Shown here: one piece after another, positions 31,287 through 33,082 of the stretch
How the letters are laid out: every line of letters begins with the position of its first letter
Position numbering within the stretch: position 1 is the first letter of the stretch
NCBI GenBank assembly: GCA_016792665.1
Contig: JAEUKJ010000726.1
Coordinates: 1-33,082, forward strand
DNA: 33,082 nt
DNA from: Deltaproteobacteria bacterium
Lineage (GTDB): Bacteria; Myxococcota_A; UBA9042; PHBI01
Reading direction: 5' to 3'
Translations under genes and position numbers: made by a program
The notes under the pieces: generated by a model
Told to the model about the DNA's origin: nothing
Seen by the model: only the letters and a program-made list of their open reading frames with translations
Database searches by the model: none

Positions 31287-32013
31287 TCACGTGGAGCAAG
31301 AGCTCGACGCTCATCGTCGAGGTCGCGAGCCTGACCTCGAAGTCGTCCTCGTCGCCCCAGCGCACGATGACCCAAATCCGGTCGTGGCCGCGACGCTCGG
31401 GGCGTCGCACATCGAAGCCGATGACGCCGCGCGCGAGCAGGCGGATCTCGCGCGCCGCGACGAGCTCGAGCGTCGCCCCGGGGCTCGCCACGAGCCGGTC
31501 GAGCATCGCGCCCACGGTGCGAGCACCGAGGGTGCGGTCGCCGAGCACCCCACTGACGTGTCGATGACGTGCGTAGGCCTCGAGGACGCGGAGGCCCAGG
31601 GCGCGCCCGCGCTCACTCGCTGCCAGCGTCTCGAGGCGCGCATCGGCAGGGACGACGCCCGCGAGGAAGGCCTCGGCGACCCGTGCGGAAGCGCAGACTC
31701 CGGCCAGGAACCAACCGCCGTCCTCTTCGGCCAGGAGCCACACGCGGCGCTCGTGGGCGCCGGCCTTGGTGACGCGCATGGCCACGGCCCCTCGGCGCTG
31801 ACGGCAGGTCGCTGTCCCATCCTGGGCGAGGGCATAGCCGTGACGGATGGCGTCGGCAAAGAGGGCTCCCGGGGTCTCGCCGCGCCCTCGCCCATGGTGG
31901 GTGCAGAGCGCGTGGGCGGTGTCGGGGTCGCGGCGCGCGATGGCCTCGGCGAAGGCGCTGGCCAGGGTCGCGACGGTGGTCTCGTCGGTCGGGCCAGCGC
32001 GGCTCACAACCAC
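31282..32013 (-). CDS. Unrecognised protein, possibly with an NTF2-like N-terminal half
   Basis: The 243-residue protein is not recognised with confidence. The first half (LASAFAEAIARRDPDTAHALC, then RRVWLLAEEDGGWFLAGVCAS at about 90-110) has the helix-then-curved-sheet pattern of NTF2/SnoaL-like domains, a weak suggestion only. The second half (about 160-243) ends in a beta-rich stretch, DRIWVIVRWGDEDDFEVRLAT. No signal peptide or membrane segment is seen. The start is GTG 32013 (GGGAG 5 bases upstream) or GTG 32007, which would give a GTGA overlap with the stop of the upstream gene. Either way the two genes are probably co-translated. Confidence 0.7.
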   Translation of the reverse strand: MVVSRAGPTDETTVATLASAFAEAIARRDPDTAHALCTHHGRGRGETPGALFADAIRHGYALAQDGTATCRQRRGAVAMRVTKAGAHERRVWLLAEEDGGWFLAGVCASARVAEAFLAGVVPADARLETLAASERGRALGLRVLEAYARHRHVSGVLGDRTLGARTVGAMLDRLVASPGATLELVAAREIRLLARGVIGFDVRRPERRGHDRIWVIVRWGDEDDFEVRLATSTMSVELLLHVT

Positions 32014-33035
32014 CCGTGCTCCCAGTCCCGATCGTCCGCGTGGTCGAGGTCGTCGAAGATCTCCTCGGCCAGCTCGAGGTCCTCCTCGCTCTCATGCTCG
32101 TCGTCGCGGTCCTGGCCCTCTTGATCGTCGTCGGGGGGCTGCTCGAGGGCCGCGTCGACCCGCGTCGCAAGTGCCTCGAGGCGCAGGTCCCGGAGTGCCG
32201 TGCTCTTGGCCCGGGCAGCGCTCTTGGCCTCCTTCGCGGCCGCCTCGAGGGTCTTCACGTGGCCCCCCCATTGGCCGTCCAGGAAGCAGGCCTCGAGCTC
32301 GATACTGCCCAGGCCGGCGACCTCCGCCGTGACGATGCCGTGCGCGCTGACCGAGCCGTTCGTCTCGACGCGCACGTGTAGGACGCCAGCGCTCACGGCG
32401 ATCTCGTCCGAGAGTCGCAGCGACTCGGCGCTCACCGTGCCAGCACCCCACACGCCCTCGGGGCCCACGCTGAGATCCAGGTGCGCGCGCAGCCCCTCGC
32501 CGAGATCCGCTTGCAGTCCGCGGATGTCGGCGCCGATGCGGCCGTCGTCGAAGACCTCGAGGGTGACCGAGGCACGCAGGTAGGGCTCGATGCTCACGGC
32601 CGCCCGGAGCTCGCCGCGCAGGACGCGCAGGTCGGCGTCGAGCTCGAGCTCCGCCCGCTCGAGCGAGAGGGCAGCGAAGGGCGATGGGTTCTCGTCGAAG
32701 ACGACCTCGACCTTGCCCTGGGCCTGCGCCTCGGGGACCTCGACGCGGATGACTCGACCCGCGAGGCGGAGGTCGATCGCCTTCTTGCCGGCCTTGGGCT
32801 CGCGTCGCGGCACCTCGCGCAGCGGCTCGAACGCCGCGCGCTGCGGGTCGCCTTCGGGCCAGCGTGGATCGTCTTCGTCACGGCTCGGCGCGATGGACGA
32901 CGGCGTCTCGGGCGGTGCGCGCGGAACATCCTCGGCCACGCCATCGCGCTTGCCCTCGCCATCGGCCTCGCGCTCGCCCTCGGCCTCGGCCTCGACCGCG
33001 TCGTCCCCGCGCGGGGCGGCTCGCGCCGTGGCCAT
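32004..33035 (-). CDS. Unrecognised beta-repeat protein with acidic tail, possibly continuing beyond the window
   Basis: ATG 33035 gives 343 residues, but the frame stays open to the window edge and only a poor ribosome site precedes the ATG, so the true start may lie outside. Residues 1-85 are charged and disordered. Residues about 88-262 show alternating amphipathic strands of similar length (IDLRLAGRVIRVEV, LSLERAELELDADL, ELRAAVSIEPYLRASVTLEV, VSAGVLHVRVETNGSVSAHG), as in a long beta-helix or stacked sheet. A helical stretch of Ala/Lys/Arg (about 266-298) and a strongly acidic C terminus (300-343) follow. No family is assigned. It overlaps the next gene by up to 10 bases. Confidence 0.7.
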   Translation of the reverse strand: MATARAAPRGDDAVEAEAEGEREADGEGKRDGVAEDVPRAPPETPSSIAPSRDEDDPRWPEGDPQRAAFEPLREVPRREPKAGKKAIDLRLAGRVIRVEVPEAQAQGKVEVVFDENPSPFAALSLERAELELDADLRVLRGELRAAVSIEPYLRASVTLEVFDDGRIGADIRGLQADLGEGLRAHLDLSVGPEGVWGAGTVSAESLRLSDEIAVSAGVLHVRVETNGSVSAHGIVTAEVAGLGSIELEACFLDGQWGGHVKTLEAAAKEAKSAARAKSTALRDLRLEALATRVDAALEQPPDDDQEGQDRDDEHESEEDLELAEEIFDDLDHADDRDWEHGWL

Positions 33036-33082
33036 CGCCTTCGGTCCGCAGCGCTGGAGGGCGTGCTCGGGTTCGGCGTGCA

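Noticed and set aside
1-33082. tRNA genes, CRISPR arrays, insertion sequences, toxin-antitoxin or defence islands
   Set aside because: I looked for T-loop sequences, spaced identical repeats, transposase or integrase motifs and compositional breaks and saw none; the GC content appears even throughout.

Overview
The window is about 33 kb of uniformly GC-rich DNA (roughly 70 percent by eye), densely packed with genes on both strands. No rRNA, tRNA, CRISPR array, insertion sequence, integrase or phage gene was recognised, and no gap between genes exceeds 300 bases. It looks like ordinary chromosome of a Gram-negative, high-GC bacterium. Lipoproteins with Asp/Thr/Pro-rich linkers, a eukaryote-type Ser/Thr kinase fused to ATPase and TPR modules, a pseudokinase, an AgmX-like domain and a secretin-like domain together suggest a myxobacterium-like organism (Myxococcota). 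This is an inference from gene content, not a taxonomic proof.

Layout. 1-600 (-): 5' part of a methylcrotonyl-CoA carboxylase beta gene, cut by the window edge. 892-6145 (+): a tail-anchored pseudokinase, a metallophosphoesterase lipoprotein, a repeat-rich beta-propeller lipoprotein, a strong intrinsic terminator (5189-5231) and a DUF350 membrane protein. 6201-7589 (-): a DUF1517 protein and a MotA/ExbB-like membrane protein, divergent from an ECF sigma factor with a translationally coupled small membrane protein (7759-8591, +). 8595-12734 (-): a 1379-residue multidomain Ser/Thr kinase, divergent from a DUF2914 - GH57 glycosidase - galT operon (12826-16956, +).

From 17001 to 28640 everything is on the minus strand. 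In order of transcription: two ABC half-transporters with heterodimer features; then transketolase, a secretin-N-like protein, an AgmX-like lipoprotein and an M19 dipeptidase, all joined by 4-base start/stop overlaps; then a MalT-like TPR protein, a protein of unknown function and a YciO-type protein. After a divergent gap come a lipoprotein and a 2OG-Fe(II)-oxygenase-like protein (28887-31271, +), and finally two overlapping unrecognised genes (31282-33035, -).

Two themes stand out. First, several genes that begin transcription units lack a Shine-Dalgarno site and instead carry a -10-like hexamer 6-7 bases before the start codon, with a -35-like hexamer 17 bases further up. This suggests leaderless transcripts and helps choose starts (for example GTG 28640 for the ABC gene). 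Second, signalling proteins sit beside metabolic genes: a kinase with a degenerate cyclase-like segment and an AAA/TPR half faces a sugar-metabolism operon, and a pseudokinase precedes an envelope lipoprotein cluster. No known defence or secretion system is complete here. The least conventional arrangements are the transketolase/secretin-like/AgmX-like/dipeptidase unit and the repeat-bearing gap before the unknown-yciO pair.
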